A DNA stretch of 10,262 bases from JBFHES01 sp041584015 (GCA_041584015.1 JBFHES010000172.1:1-10262); one strand, 5' to 3'; numbered from the stretch's first letter, positions 1-8,121 are shown. Notes: a model not told the origin generated them from the letters alone. Made by a program: numbers and translations.

Positions 1-1
1 A

Positions 2-1483
2 TTTTACAAAAGACAATTGCGTTTAGTACTCGATGAGTGTGGTCGTATTAATCCTGATGACATAGGTGAATACATTGCACACGACGGATACCGTGGTGCT
101 TTTAAGGCCTATGCTAACATGACACCAGAAGATCTTTGTACCGAGATGATGTCTTCAGGTTTACGCGGTCGTGGAGGCGGTGGTTTCCTAACTGGCAGAA
201 AATGGGAACTAACCCGGGTTGAAAACGACGAAAAGAAATACGTTATCTGTAATGGTGATGAGGGCGATCCGGGTGCATTCATGGACAGAAGTCTGATGGA
301 AGGTAATCCGCACCGAATTATTGAAGGGATGATGATTGCCGCACGTGCCATTGGCGCCGACGAAGGTTATGTGTATGTTCGTTTAGAATATCCTTTGGCT
401 ATTGAGAGAATGTACAAAGCCATTAAGGATGCTACAGAATGTGGCATATTGGGCGACAATATTTTTGGTAGTGGATTGAGTTTTAATATTCATGTGATGG
501 AAGGTGCCGGTGCATTTGTTTGCGGCGAAGAAACGGCTCTTATGGCATCCATTGAAGGAAAGCGCGGCATGCCAAAACCAAAACCACCTTTCCCTGCTCA
601 AAAAGGTTTATGGGGACATCCAACCGTTATTAACAATGTTGAAACATTGGCAATTATTCCTCAGATTATCTATAAAGGTGCCAATTGGTTCAACCAGTAT
701 GGAACTGAGTCGTCAAAAGGAACCAAAACATTTGCTCTCACTGGTCATGTTGCCAATACCGGTTTAATCGAGGTGCCATTTGGTACAACTTTGCGCGAGA
801 TTGTATATGAGATTGGCGGCGGTGTAACCAATGGCAAAGGCGAAATCACAAACGAAGGTTACAAGACCGTACAAATTGGTGGTCCATCCGGCGGTTGCTT
901 AACCGAAGAGGATATTGACTTACCCCTGGATTATGACAACTTGCTTGCAAAAGGTGCCATGGTAGGTTCCGGTGGTTTGGTTGTAATGAACAAGGAATCT
1001 TGTATGGTGCAGGTGGCTCGATTCTTCATGGAGTTTACACAAAGCGAAAGCTGTGGAAAGTGCGTGCCGTGTCGCGAGGGTACCAAGCAAATGTTATCAA
1101 TGCTTGATGAGATTATTGATGGAGATGCAACTCAGGAAACCCTTGATCGCTTGATCGAAGTTGGTACAGTTGTACAAAAAGCGTCACTATGTGGATTGGG
1201 TAAAACAGCCCCAAGTCCAGCACTGTCAACCATAAGTAAGTTTCATGATGAATATATGGAGCACATCAATAATAAAAAGTGTCCGACCAATAAGTGTAAG
1301 CCATTGGCCAATATTGAGATTGATCCGGAGAAATGTATTGGCTGTACAGCATGTGCACGCAAATGTCCGGTAAATGCAATAAGCGGTGGCAAGAAAGAGG
1401 TACATGTTATTGATGCTGATGTTTGCACAAAGTGTGGTATTTGCAATACCACGTGTAAGTTTGATGCTGTAATTGGCTTCTAA
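2..1483 (+). CDS. hydB: NAD-linked [FeFe] hydrogenase subunit HydB (NuoF-like), 5' partial
   Basis: This is the flavin subunit of a cytoplasmic multimeric [FeFe] hydrogenase. It exchanges electrons between NAD(H), FMN and Fe-S clusters and passes them to HydA. The frame is open from base 2, so the protein is cut by the window edge; the TTG at 17 is not a real start. Counting from base 2, the sequence shows a glycine-rich NADH/FMN motif (RGRGGGGF, near 55-62), CNGDEGDPGAFMDR (83-96), a second flavin-site block with GEETAL and NNVET (about 168-215), the SCGKCVPCREG plus later Cys of the NuoF [4Fe-4S] cluster (Cys351, 354, 357, 397), and a C-terminal 2x[4Fe-4S] ferredoxin (Cys445/448/451/455 and 475/478/481/485). 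The C-terminal ferredoxin separates HydB-type proteins from respiratory NuoF. Family members are around 600 residues; 493 are visible, so about 100, normally a thioredoxin-like [2Fe-2S] domain, should lie upstream. hydA follows after 68 bases, presumably in one operon. Confidence 0.95.
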   Translation, partial: FYKRQLRLVLDECGRINPDDIGEYIAHDGYRGAFKAYANMTPEDLCTEMMSSGLRGRGGGGFLTGRKWELTRVENDEKKYVICNGDEGDPGAFMDRSLMEGNPHRIIEGMMIAARAIGADEGYVYVRLEYPLAIERMYKAIKDATECGILGDNIFGSGLSFNIHVMEGAGAFVCGEETALMASIEGKRGMPKPKPPFPAQKGLWGHPTVINNVETLAIIPQIIYKGANWFNQYGTESSKGTKTFALTGHVANTGLIEVPFGTTLREIVYEIGGGVTNGKGEITNEGYKTVQIGGPSGGCLTEEDIDLPLDYDNLLAKGAMVGSGGLVVMNKESCMVQVARFFMEFTQSESCGKCVPCREGTKQMLSMLDEIIDGDATQETLDRLIEVGTVVQKASLCGLGKTAPSPALSTISKFHDEYMEHINNKKCPTNKCKPLANIEIDPEKCIGCTACARKCPVNAISGGKKEVHVIDADVCTKCGICNTTCKFDAVIGF

Positions 1484-1551
1484 ACCACTGGGAAATCAGG
1501 ATTAAAGGATTGAAAAAGGAAAACAAAAATCAATCAAAAAAAGAAACAAAA

Positions 1552-3603
1552 ATGGAAACTAAAAAATATATGCACGTTGATGGGATTCAGGTTGCCATCG
1601 AAAATGAAAAGAATGTGCTGGAAATAATCCGAAAGGCAAAAATTGAAATTCCAACGTTTTGCTATCACTCAGAACTGAGCGTATATGGCGCCTGCCGTCT
1701 ATGCGTTTGCGACGTGGAGAACAGAGGCATTCAGGCTACCTGTTCCATTGTTCCTGAGGAAGGATTGAAAATTAAGACCAACACCAAAGAGGTACGCCAA
1801 ATACGAAAGGTGAATCTGGAGCTGCTGCTTGCCAATCATGAGATTTCTTGCCCAAGTTGTGCCCGTAGCAACAACTGTAAATTGCAGGATCTTTCCAGAA
1901 GAATGGGAATCACGGAGTCGCGCTTTAAGCAAACCAACAAGCATTACGAAGTTGATACCAAGTCTGACAGTATTGTGCACAACCCAAACAAGTGCGTATT
2001 GTGTGGCGACTGTGTTCGCGTTTGTAAAGAAATCCAAAGTGTTGGGGCAATCGATTTTGTAAACCGTGGAGCGGATACCATTGTGGCTCCAGCCTTTTGC
2101 AAAAGTTTGGCTGATGTTGAGTGCATCAACTGCGGGCAATGTGTAAGTGTATGTCCGGTAGGTGCTTTAACTGTTAAGCCGGAAGTGAATGAGGTTTGGG
2201 ATGCCATTCAGGATGAAACTAAAACAGTTGTTGTGCAGGTTGCTCCGGCTGTAAGAGTGGCTATAGGCGAAGAGTTTGGTTATGCACCGGGCGAAATCAG
2301 TACTGGTAAAATGGTTGCTGCGCTTAAGCAAATGGGTTTCGATCAGGTTTATGATACCAGTTTTGCAGCCGACCTTACCATTATGGAGGAGGTTACAGAA
2401 TTGATAGAGCGCAAGCAAACTGGCGACAAGTTACCGCTATTTACATCTTGCTGTCCGTCATGGGTGAAGTTTACCGAGCAATACTTCCCTGAGCTATTAC
2501 CGAATTTATCGAGCTGTAAATCTCCTCAACAAATGTTTGGTAGTGTTGCCCGTGAAATGTTGCCAGAATTACTTAAAGTTGATCAGAAGGATTTGGTTGT
2601 TGTTTCGTTGATGCCTTGCACAGCAAAGAAGTTTGAAGCAAAACGACCTGAATTTACAAAAGAGGAAATAGCTGATGTTGATCACGTAATCACCACAACC
2701 GAGGTTTCGAAAATGATTGCTGAGGCGGGTATTATGTTTAATGAGCTAATCCCTGATTCATTTGATTTACCGCTTGGATTTAAAACAGGTGGTGGTGTAA
2801 TCTTTGGAAACTCAGGTGGTGTAACCGAAGCAGCATTGCGTTATGCTTATGAAAAATTAAGCGGCGAGAAACTTAAGAATACTGACTTTAAAATGGTGCG
2901 CGGTACCGACGGTATCCGATCAGCCAGTGTTGAAGTTGGTGAGGCACAATTGAAGGTTGGAGTGGTGCATAGTTTGAGCAATGCTCGCCAAATGTGCAAA
3001 GACATTATTGCCGGTAAATCTGATTATGATTTTATTGAAGTGATGGCTTGCCCTGGTGGATGTATTGTTGGCGGCGGTCAGCCTGTTAGTTTCGATAAAG
3101 ACTTTAAGGAGAAAAGAACGCGTGGCATCTTTAATTGCGACAAACAATTGCAATTGCACAAACCACAAGACAATCCTTATGTTAATGATTTATACGAGAA
3201 CAAGCTGGGAGCCATTGGGGGCCATAAAGCGCATGGATTGTTACACACAAAATATACTACACGCAAGCGAATGGTTTCAGAGCCATTATTAATTCGCGAT
3301 ACTGAAGAGCCAAAAATCGAGGTATGTGTGTGCGTTGGTACCAACTGTTATCTAAAGGGATCGCAGGATTTATTGAAGCAGCTTATCACGTATGTTTCTG
3401 AAAACAAACTAGAGGATTTAGTTGGATTTGAAGGACAGAAAGAAATGGTTGATGTAAAAGCCAGTTTCTGCTTTGAGCGCTGCGATCGTGGTCCGGTTGT
3501 TAGAGTGAATCACATTATTGTTGAGCATGCCGACTTCGGTAAAGTTGTTAAAGTGCTTGACGAAGAGATAAAGCGTGTTGGTGAGAATTTAGTGAATTTT
3601 TAG
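1552..3603 (+). CDS. hydA: [FeFe] hydrogenase catalytic subunit HydA, with C-terminal [2Fe-2S] domain
   Basis: This 683-residue protein catalyses reversible H2 oxidation/proton reduction at an H-cluster. Domains in order: [2Fe-2S] ferredoxin (Cys37, 48, 51, 64), His-Cys [4Fe-4S] site (His96, Cys100, 103, 109), two [4Fe-4S] clusters (Cys148/151/154/158 and 191/194/197/201), H-domain with motifs TSCCPSW (298-304), MPCTAKKFE (354-362) and ACPGGC (499-504), then a NuoE/thioredoxin-like [2Fe-2S] domain (Cys594, 599, 640, 644). H-cluster ligands would be Cys301, 356, 500 and 504. The proton-path residues known from Clostridium CpI are all present at an offset of one: Glu280, Glu283, Arg287, Cys300, Ser320. 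The extra C-terminal domain and adjacent hydB point to a trimeric or larger NAD-linked, probably ferredoxin-using bifurcating enzyme; bifurcation itself is inference. I chose ATG 1552; TTG 1510 would add 14 mostly Lys/Asn/Glu residues and looks like leader. A terminator follows 24 bases after the stop. Confidence 0.96.
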   Translation: METKKYMHVDGIQVAIENEKNVLEIIRKAKIEIPTFCYHSELSVYGACRLCVCDVENRGIQATCSIVPEEGLKIKTNTKEVRQIRKVNLELLLANHEISCPSCARSNNCKLQDLSRRMGITESRFKQTNKHYEVDTKSDSIVHNPNKCVLCGDCVRVCKEIQSVGAIDFVNRGADTIVAPAFCKSLADVECINCGQCVSVCPVGALTVKPEVNEVWDAIQDETKTVVVQVAPAVRVAIGEEFGYAPGEISTGKMVAALKQMGFDQVYDTSFAADLTIMEEVTELIERKQTGDKLPLFTSCCPSWVKFTEQYFPELLPNLSSCKSPQQMFGSVAREMLPELLKVDQKDLVVVSLMPCTAKKFEAKRPEFTKEEIADVDHVITTTEVSKMIAEAGIMFNELIPDSFDLPLGFKTGGGVIFGNSGGVTEAALRYAYEKLSGEKLKNTDFKMVRGTDGIRSASVEVGEAQLKVGVVHSLSNARQMCKDIIAGKSDYDFIEVMACPGGCIVGGGQPVSFDKDFKEKRTRGIFNCDKQLQLHKPQDNPYVNDLYENKLGAIGGHKAHGLLHTKYTTRKRMVSEPLLIRDTEEPKIEVCVCVGTNCYLKGSQDLLKQLITYVSENKLEDLVGFEGQKEMVDVKASFCFERCDRGPVVRVNHIIVEHADFGKVVKVLDEEIKRVGENLVNF

Positions 3604-3627
3604 GTTAGGTTTTATAATAGTCAACTT

Positions 3628-3666
3628 GCCGGGGAAGGGAATGAAGGGCCCGACCCCGGCTTTTTT
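3628..3666 (+). terminator. rho-independent terminator after hydA
   Basis: The arms GCCGGGG (3628-3634) and CCCCGGC (3654-3660) pair perfectly. Inside them GGG (3637-3639) can pair with CCC (3649-3651) across a 2x2 mismatch, and six T residues follow at 3661-3666. It sits 24 bases after the hydA stop, so hydBA and the sensor/phosphatase pair are probably separate transcription units. Confidence 0.92.
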
Positions 3667-3804
3667 GGAATACAAAAGAACCGTTTGAAATAGAACTATA
3701 GCAGCGGTGAACTAGAAGGGAATTCGCTGTAAGAGCAATTTTAGTGTGGTGAATAACATATAGGTGTCCTGTTAAAGAGCAGCGTGCATTTAGTTAGATA
3801 CCAA

Positions 3805-3812
3805 TACATTTG
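3805..3812 (+). promoter_or_regulatory. candidate Bacteroidota -7 promoter element (TAnnTTTG) for the sensor operon
   Basis: TACATTTG exactly matches the TAnnTTTG -7 consensus of the Bacteroidota housekeeping sigma factor. It lies 26 bases before the ATG of the sensory hydrogenase gene, which would give a leader of roughly 20 bases. No clear TTG -33 element is seen at the usual distance upstream, so the promoter may be weak, activator-dependent or a chance match. The rest of the spacer (3667-3804) holds no ORF or strong hairpin that I can see. Confidence 0.5.
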
Positions 3813-3825
3813 TATGATTAAAACA

Positions 3826-3833
3826 AGGGAGGG
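3826..3833 (+). promoter_or_regulatory. Shine-Dalgarno-like site of the sensory hydrogenase gene
   Basis: A purine-rich GGGAGGG run lies about 5-6 bases before the ATG at 3839 and fixes that start. It stands out because Bacteroidota genes usually lack a Shine-Dalgarno sequence, and the other complete genes in this window have A-rich or undistinguished leaders. Confidence 0.6.
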
Positions 3834-3838
3834 CAAAC

Positions 3839-5548
3839 ATGAGTCATCAAAATACCATCAAGCATGTTGTTTATACAAACAAAGCCAAATGCCGCGACTG
3901 TAATCGCTGTGTGCGTGTTTGTCCGGTAAATGCAATCAAAATTGAAAATGGTCAGGCACAGGTCATCCCAGAATTATGTATCGATTGTGGAACCTGCGTG
4001 GTGGAATGTCCGCAGCATGCTAAAACATATAATCACGATTTAGAGAAAGTTCTTGATTTTTTGAAGGATGGTAAACGTGTAGCTGCTACCATTGCTCCAT
4101 CTTTTGCAGCAGCATATAAAGAGTGGGAGCGGAGCAGAATTCCATCAGCACTACGAACTGCGGGTTTTTCTTTTGTAGCCGAAACCGCTGTAGGAGCCTA
4201 TCAGGTGGCACATCACACTAAAAATCACATTGAGCAACATACCGAACAAACACACATTTGCACCTCGTGTCCGGCTGTAGTCAGCTACGTTGAAAAGTAC
4301 CAACCCGATCAGGTAAAGAATCTGGTTCCGATTATTTCGCCAATGCAAGCTCATGCACGCATTATGAAGCAGGAAGATCCGGAGCTAAAAGTTGTGTTTA
4401 TCGGTCCATGTATTGCAAAGGTGCAAGAGGCACGACGACCGGAAGTGGCCGCTGATGTGGATGCCGCAATTACTTTTGAAAACTTGCTGGAGCTGTTCAA
4501 ACAAAAGCACATTCGGCTGGAGGCCTGCGAGGCCAGCGATTTTGACGACATCCCCGGAATGGATGCTAAAGTGTTTCCGCTTGAAGGTGGGATTTTAAAA
4601 ACTGCAGGATTTGGCACCGGATTTATGGACGGTAAAGTGCTATCGGTAAGCGGTGCCAATGAAATAGTTGATGTGTTTAAGCATACCGCTACAAGTGATG
4701 ATCCTTTATTAATTGAACCGTTGTTTTGTAAGTATGGCTGTATAAACGGACCTGCCATTCCGAACAAGGCAAACAATTTCTTTAGCCGCACACAAATTAT
4801 TAATTACAATAAGGAGTCGGATAAACGAATAAAGCCTGAGCTGATTGATGGTTTGAAAATGCATACAAGGTTTCATGCCGATGAACCATCCATGAGAAGC
4901 GATTTTAGCGAGGAAGAGATTTTAAACGTGCTTAAAAATACGGGTAAGGATGATCCGGAAAATCAGCTAAACTGTGGTGCTTGCGGTTACGATACCTGCA
5001 GATTAAAGGCGATTGCTGTGTTGCAGGGAATTGCAGAGGAGGCCATGTGTATCCCGTATATGCGTCGACTGGCAGAGCACAAAACAAACTTGCTCTTACA
5101 AAACGATCCCAATGGTATTTTAATTCTTGATGATAAAATGACCATCACGAGCATGAATCCGGCTTTTAAAAAAATGTTTGTTTGTAGCGATCAGTTAATT
5201 GGCAAGCCAGTTTCATACTTGCTCGATCCTGCACCATTTGAAAAGTTACTTAACAATCAGGACATGGTTGTTAAGGATCAGGTGCGCTATCCAAATTATC
5301 ATTTGAATTGTCATCAGGTGTGTTATTACTTAAAGGAGAACAATAGCCTGGTTGGTGTTTTTGTTGATATTACCGATTTGCAGGATAATGAGACCAAGCT
5401 GAAAAATATTAAAACCGAAACGGTAATCCAGGCCAATGAATTGCTTGAGCATCAAATAAATATGGCACAGGATTTTGCAAAGTTTTTAGGAGAAAGTTCT
5501 GCTAAGGGCGAACTGTTGCTCCAGAAATTAATCAATGCCATCGATTAA
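3839..5548 (+). CDS. hydS: HydS-like putative sensory [FeFe] hydrogenase with PAS domain
   Basis: This 569-residue cytoplasmic protein looks like a group C sensory [FeFe] hydrogenase. Domains in order: two [4Fe-4S] ferredoxin clusters (Cys18/21/24/28 and 47/50/53/57), H-domain (about 80-310), a CxxCGYxxC...C [4Fe-4S] motif (Cys379, 382, 387, 404), a PAS domain (about 415-512) and a charged helical, possibly coiled-coil tail (about 513-569). The H-cluster motifs are altered: TSCP (142-145) instead of TSCCP, GPCIAKVQE (189-197), and CKYGC (297-301). The four ligands are kept (Cys144, 191, 297, 301), but the proton-relay Cys is Ser143 and the Met before the second motif is Gly189. These changes suit a slow enzyme used as a sensor, as known for HydS. 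No kinase, cyclase or DNA-binding domain is present, so output must go through a partner; the phosphatase gene 11 bases downstream is the obvious candidate. H2 as the signal is inference. The sequence gives the domain order clearly; the symbol rests on family resemblance. Confidence 0.87.
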   Translation: MSHQNTIKHVVYTNKAKCRDCNRCVRVCPVNAIKIENGQAQVIPELCIDCGTCVVECPQHAKTYNHDLEKVLDFLKDGKRVAATIAPSFAAAYKEWERSRIPSALRTAGFSFVAETAVGAYQVAHHTKNHIEQHTEQTHICTSCPAVVSYVEKYQPDQVKNLVPIISPMQAHARIMKQEDPELKVVFIGPCIAKVQEARRPEVAADVDAAITFENLLELFKQKHIRLEACEASDFDDIPGMDAKVFPLEGGILKTAGFGTGFMDGKVLSVSGANEIVDVFKHTATSDDPLLIEPLFCKYGCINGPAIPNKANNFFSRTQIINYNKESDKRIKPELIDGLKMHTRFHADEPSMRSDFSEEEILNVLKNTGKDDPENQLNCGACGYDTCRLKAIAVLQGIAEEAMCIPYMRRLAEHKTNLLLQNDPNGILILDDKMTITSMNPAFKKMFVCSDQLIGKPVSYLLDPAPFEKLLNNQDMVVKDQVRYPNYHLNCHQVCYYLKENNSLVGVFVDITDLQDNETKLKNIKTETVIQANELLEHQINMAQDFAKFLGESSAKGELLLQKLINAID

Positions 5549-5559
5549 GCAATATTGTA

Positions 5560-6717
5560 ATGAGCAAGGAATTTATATTTACTGATATTCATCTTAAACA
5601 GTCGGCAAAGAAAAAGGGGAATCCTTGTGGTGATGTTTTCGATTCCTATCGCGACGCCTTATCCACCACACTTGTACTTTGCGATGGTTTAGGATCTGGA
5701 CTAAAGGCCAACATATATGCATCAATGATTTGCTCTCGCATTATTAATTTGCTGAAGAATGGCGCCGCTCTTAAAACGACTTTTGAGGCAGTTGGGAAAA
5801 CCATGAACGAAGCCTGGGGCAAAAATGAGCCCTTTGCTGTATTTACCATTGCAAGAGTTTTACATAATGGGAATGCACATATTTTGTCGTACGAGATGCC
5901 AGCGCCCATTCTGATTTCAGATGGCTATGCAAGTATATTGAATGAACAGGTGTATCCCTGGAAAAAGGCCATTGTTCATGAGTCGTCGTGTACGCTGGGA
6001 AAGAACGAAGGCATTCTGTTAATGAGCGACGGTATAACTCAGGCCGGCTTAGGGCAGGGCATGGGCGAAGGTTGGGAAGCCGAAGGTGTTGAGCGTTTTT
6101 TAAATCATCGCTTGCAGGCGGGTAAACCGAATCCGCAAATGGCTGTAGAGCTGGTACATGCGCAGGCATTAAAATTTTGGGGGCCTAAAAGCGGCGACGA
6201 CTGTTCATTGGTATGTGCATTTAATAGGAAAGGAATTACGGTTAATTTACTTACCGGACCGCCTTTTAAAAAGAATTTAGATACCGAATTTGTTGCTCGC
6301 TTTAGCGAAGCTTCCGGAATTAAGATTGTTTGTGGTGGCTCCAGTGCAAAAATGATTGCCAGAGAAATGAAGCAAACGCTTGAGCTAAAAGATGGAGGCT
6401 CCGCTCTTACTCCTCCGGAATTTAGTATTAAAGGCATTACACTTGCAACAGAAGGAATTGTTACTCTAAACCAGGTTTACAATATTCTGGAGGAAACCAT
6501 TGAGCGTGATGATGATAATGACTCGCCTGTTTTTGAATTAGCCCATTATCTGAGCGTTGCCGATAAAGTAACATTCTTTGTTGGCTCTGCCAGAAATATT
6601 GGTGAGCAAAATATTGAATTGCGCCAGCAAGGCATTCAAAGCCGACAAACCATTGTAAAGCTACTGGCCGAGAAACTGCGCCTTGATGGCAAGCTGGTAA
6701 TTGTGGAAGAATACTAG
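5560..6717 (+). CDS. SpoIIE-family (PP2C-type) serine/threonine phosphatase
   Basis: This 385-residue soluble protein has an N-terminal SpoIIE/PP2C domain (about 1-222). The metal-binding acidic motifs are intact: GD near residue 24-25, CDG (41-43), MSDG (155-158) and SGDD (211-214), so it should be an active Mn/Mg-dependent phosphoserine/phosphothreonine phosphatase. A second region (about 225-385) carries TGPP (232-235), CGGSSAKMIARE (258-269) and ATEGI (296-300). From memory this resembles the C-terminal half of SpoIIE proteins found beside [FeFe] hydrogenases; I know of no assigned function. There is no signal peptide or membrane segment. The ATG lies 11 bases after the sensory hydrogenase stop, so the two are almost certainly co-transcribed and probably act together, the hydrogenase-like protein controlling dephosphorylation of an unknown substrate. 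A partner kinase or anti-sigma-type ATPase is not in the window and may lie elsewhere. No clear terminator follows the gene. Confidence 0.88.
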   Translation: MSKEFIFTDIHLKQSAKKKGNPCGDVFDSYRDALSTTLVLCDGLGSGLKANIYASMICSRIINLLKNGAALKTTFEAVGKTMNEAWGKNEPFAVFTIARVLHNGNAHILSYEMPAPILISDGYASILNEQVYPWKKAIVHESSCTLGKNEGILLMSDGITQAGLGQGMGEGWEAEGVERFLNHRLQAGKPNPQMAVELVHAQALKFWGPKSGDDCSLVCAFNRKGITVNLLTGPPFKKNLDTEFVARFSEASGIKIVCGGSSAKMIAREMKQTLELKDGGSALTPPEFSIKGITLATEGIVTLNQVYNILEETIERDDDNDSPVFELAHYLSVADKVTFFVGSARNIGEQNIELRQQGIQSRQTIVKLLAEKLRLDGKLVIVEEY

Positions 6718-6891
6718 CTCAATAGCTGATCTTATTGTCGAAGACTGTGACGAATAAATATCAATTAGTCATATTCCAGTTCTTAATCTCTTAAATGTGA
6801 GATCAAATTTAATTTGCTGTATTCAATATTGAGTCCCCGCTGCGCCGAACAAGGAAGTTTGTTATTAAAACAAAGTCATTCCGGTCCACCC
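6718..6891. other. convergent intergenic spacer
   Basis: This 174-base spacer separates the stops of the plus-strand phosphatase gene and the minus-strand exported-protein gene. It holds no ORF and no convincing terminator for either strand. Short symmetric elements are CAAATT-T-AATTTG (6804-6816), TCAATATTGA (6823-6832), and TTTGTT/AACAAA with a five-base loop (6858-6874). None has a following T-run in the required direction; they may be chance features of AT-rich DNA. Confidence 0.6.
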
Positions 6892-8121
6892 TTATAATTT
6901 AATAAACCGTTGGACTGCCACTTTATCTTCTCCGCTCAGTTTAACAAAATAAGTGCCTGTAGGAAGAAAGGAGATATCTAAAGAAAGTCTGTTACTTGTT
7001 TCAACAAAGGCTTTTATCAATTCACCAGAGATCGAATAAATCTCAGCCTTATTCATTACAAACTCAGTTTCAATATTTAGTGATGAGCTTGCGGGATTTG
7101 GATAAACATTTACTTTCGATTCTATAGTTTCCTCTGCAAGCTGTAAATATCCATCAAGGTGGACTTCTATCATAGGTATTTGATCTATTGGAGTTGTATT
7201 TCCAAAAGCCTGAATTTCTATATTATAATCATGCAAGCCCTGACTATCGCTCCCAATAATCAATCCATTAGCGTTAGTATACATTTCAACTCCTGCAACG
7301 TAGCTGGCTTCACCATCAAGGCTGTCATCGGTAGGATCTATTGTAACTAAATTTAAATGAACCCAATTGCCAACATCAGATGGCAGCACTTGATATGCTT
7401 CGGACATAGCCATGTAAATTAATGAACCGTTGTTGTTCTCATATAAATAAGCTATTAAACCAGCCCCCGATGGTGATAGTGAATCAATAAAAACTGAAAT
7501 GGTTGAAATCTCATCGAACTGTGCTATGTAAAAATTGATACCAACAAAAGAACCACTAGGCATGCCATAAGCCGATGGATTAAACTGATCGTTATAGTCC
7601 TTATGCCGTGCAATTACATGGTTATCGTTTATATTGATCGTTACATCATCGGCATAGTTGTCGGCAGGAAACGTGTCTCCTTCTGCCTGATCGCACCACA
7701 TAGATAAGGTGAAATCGCCAACACCGTTGGGCATGAAATAATCTGGGATTTCAATCAGGGTATTACTCCCGGTTAGCAATTCGCTTATGGAGTCGACTCC
7801 ATCAAAAATTATTGTACCCAGCGATTCCGTTACCTGTGCAAGCAAGCGAACATTAGTCTGATCTGTTGTACCGCTGTTAAGAATGTTTCCCGAAAGAGCG
7901 ATTGGCATTATCTGATTTGCGGCACGTGTACCATAATAACCATCGTTTTGATAAACACCGTTTATTAAGGCCATACTAGGGTAATTAGTCGAAACAAGGG
8001 TGATGTCGCCAGCTGTTCGACTGCCTGGCATTTGTACACCGTTTGATGCTTGACTAAAGCCAGCTATGGATAGGAACAATAATAAAGCGGTGCAAAATAA
8101 ATTAGTAAGTGCTAGTTTCAT
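6892..8121 (-). CDS. exported protein of unknown function with type IX secretion sorting domain
   Basis: This 409-residue protein begins with a typical signal peptide (Lys2, hydrophobic 4-20, likely cleavage near FSQ-A at 23-24). It ends with a type A type IX secretion sorting domain (337-409): VYPNPASSSLNI, a central ISGELI segment, PTGTYFVKL and a basic RFIKL end. It should cross the inner membrane by Sec, the outer membrane by T9SS, and be surface-anchored or released after removal of the tail. The middle (about 25-335) is rich in Gly, Ser, Asn and acidic residues, with beta-strand character. A segment near residues 75-95 (ILNSGTTDQTNVRLLAQV) recalls CARDB-like adhesion folds, but this is weak and I assign no function. 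It follows the propeller gene after a strong terminator, leaving about 18 bases before the ATG, so its own promoter is not obvious. Confidence 0.88.
   Translation of the reverse strand: MKLALTNLFCTALLLFLSIAGFSQASNGVQMPGSRTAGDITLVSTNYPSMALINGVYQNDGYYGTRAANQIMPIALSGNILNSGTTDQTNVRLLAQVTESLGTIIFDGVDSISELLTGSNTLIEIPDYFMPNGVGDFTLSMWCDQAEGDTFPADNYADDVTININDNHVIARHKDYNDQFNPSAYGMPSGSFVGINFYIAQFDEISTISVFIDSLSPSGAGLIAYLYENNNGSLIYMAMSEAYQVLPSDVGNWVHLNLVTIDPTDDSLDGEASYVAGVEMYTNANGLIIGSDSQGLHDYNIEIQAFGNTTPIDQIPMIEVHLDGYLQLAEETIESKVNVYPNPASSSLNIETEFVMNKAEIYSISGELIKAFVETSNRLSLDISFLPTGTYFVKLSGEDKVAVQRFIKL

Noticed and set aside
17..19. TTG start of a 488-residue HydB
   Set aside because: The frame continues upstream to base 2 with residues FYKRQ, which fit the HydB family just before the NuoF core; the gene is simply cut by the window edge.
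1510..1551. TTG start for HydA, 14 residues longer
   Set aside because: The extra residues are almost all Lys, Asn, Glu, Gln and Ser from A-rich DNA and precede the ferredoxin domain; ATG 1552 is the more natural start.
1699..2139. Long open frames antisense to hydA and to the other Fe-S genes
   Set aside because: They lie wholly within well-supported genes, have low-complexity or unfamiliar products and no start context; they are shadows of the real frames.
6732..6757. Hairpin TTATT-GT-CG / CGAATAA as a terminator for the phosphatase gene
   Set aside because: Only seven pairs with a two-base bulge and a 10-base loop, and no T-run after it.
6804..6832. Palindromes CAAATT-T-AATTTG and TCAATATTGA as operators
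   Set aside because: They lie between two convergent gene ends where no promoter is expected, and short AT-rich symmetry is common by chance.
6858..6874. TTTGTT/AACAAA hairpin as a terminator for the minus-strand gene ending at 6892
   Set aside because: A six-pair AT-rich stem with no T-run on the minus strand is too weak.
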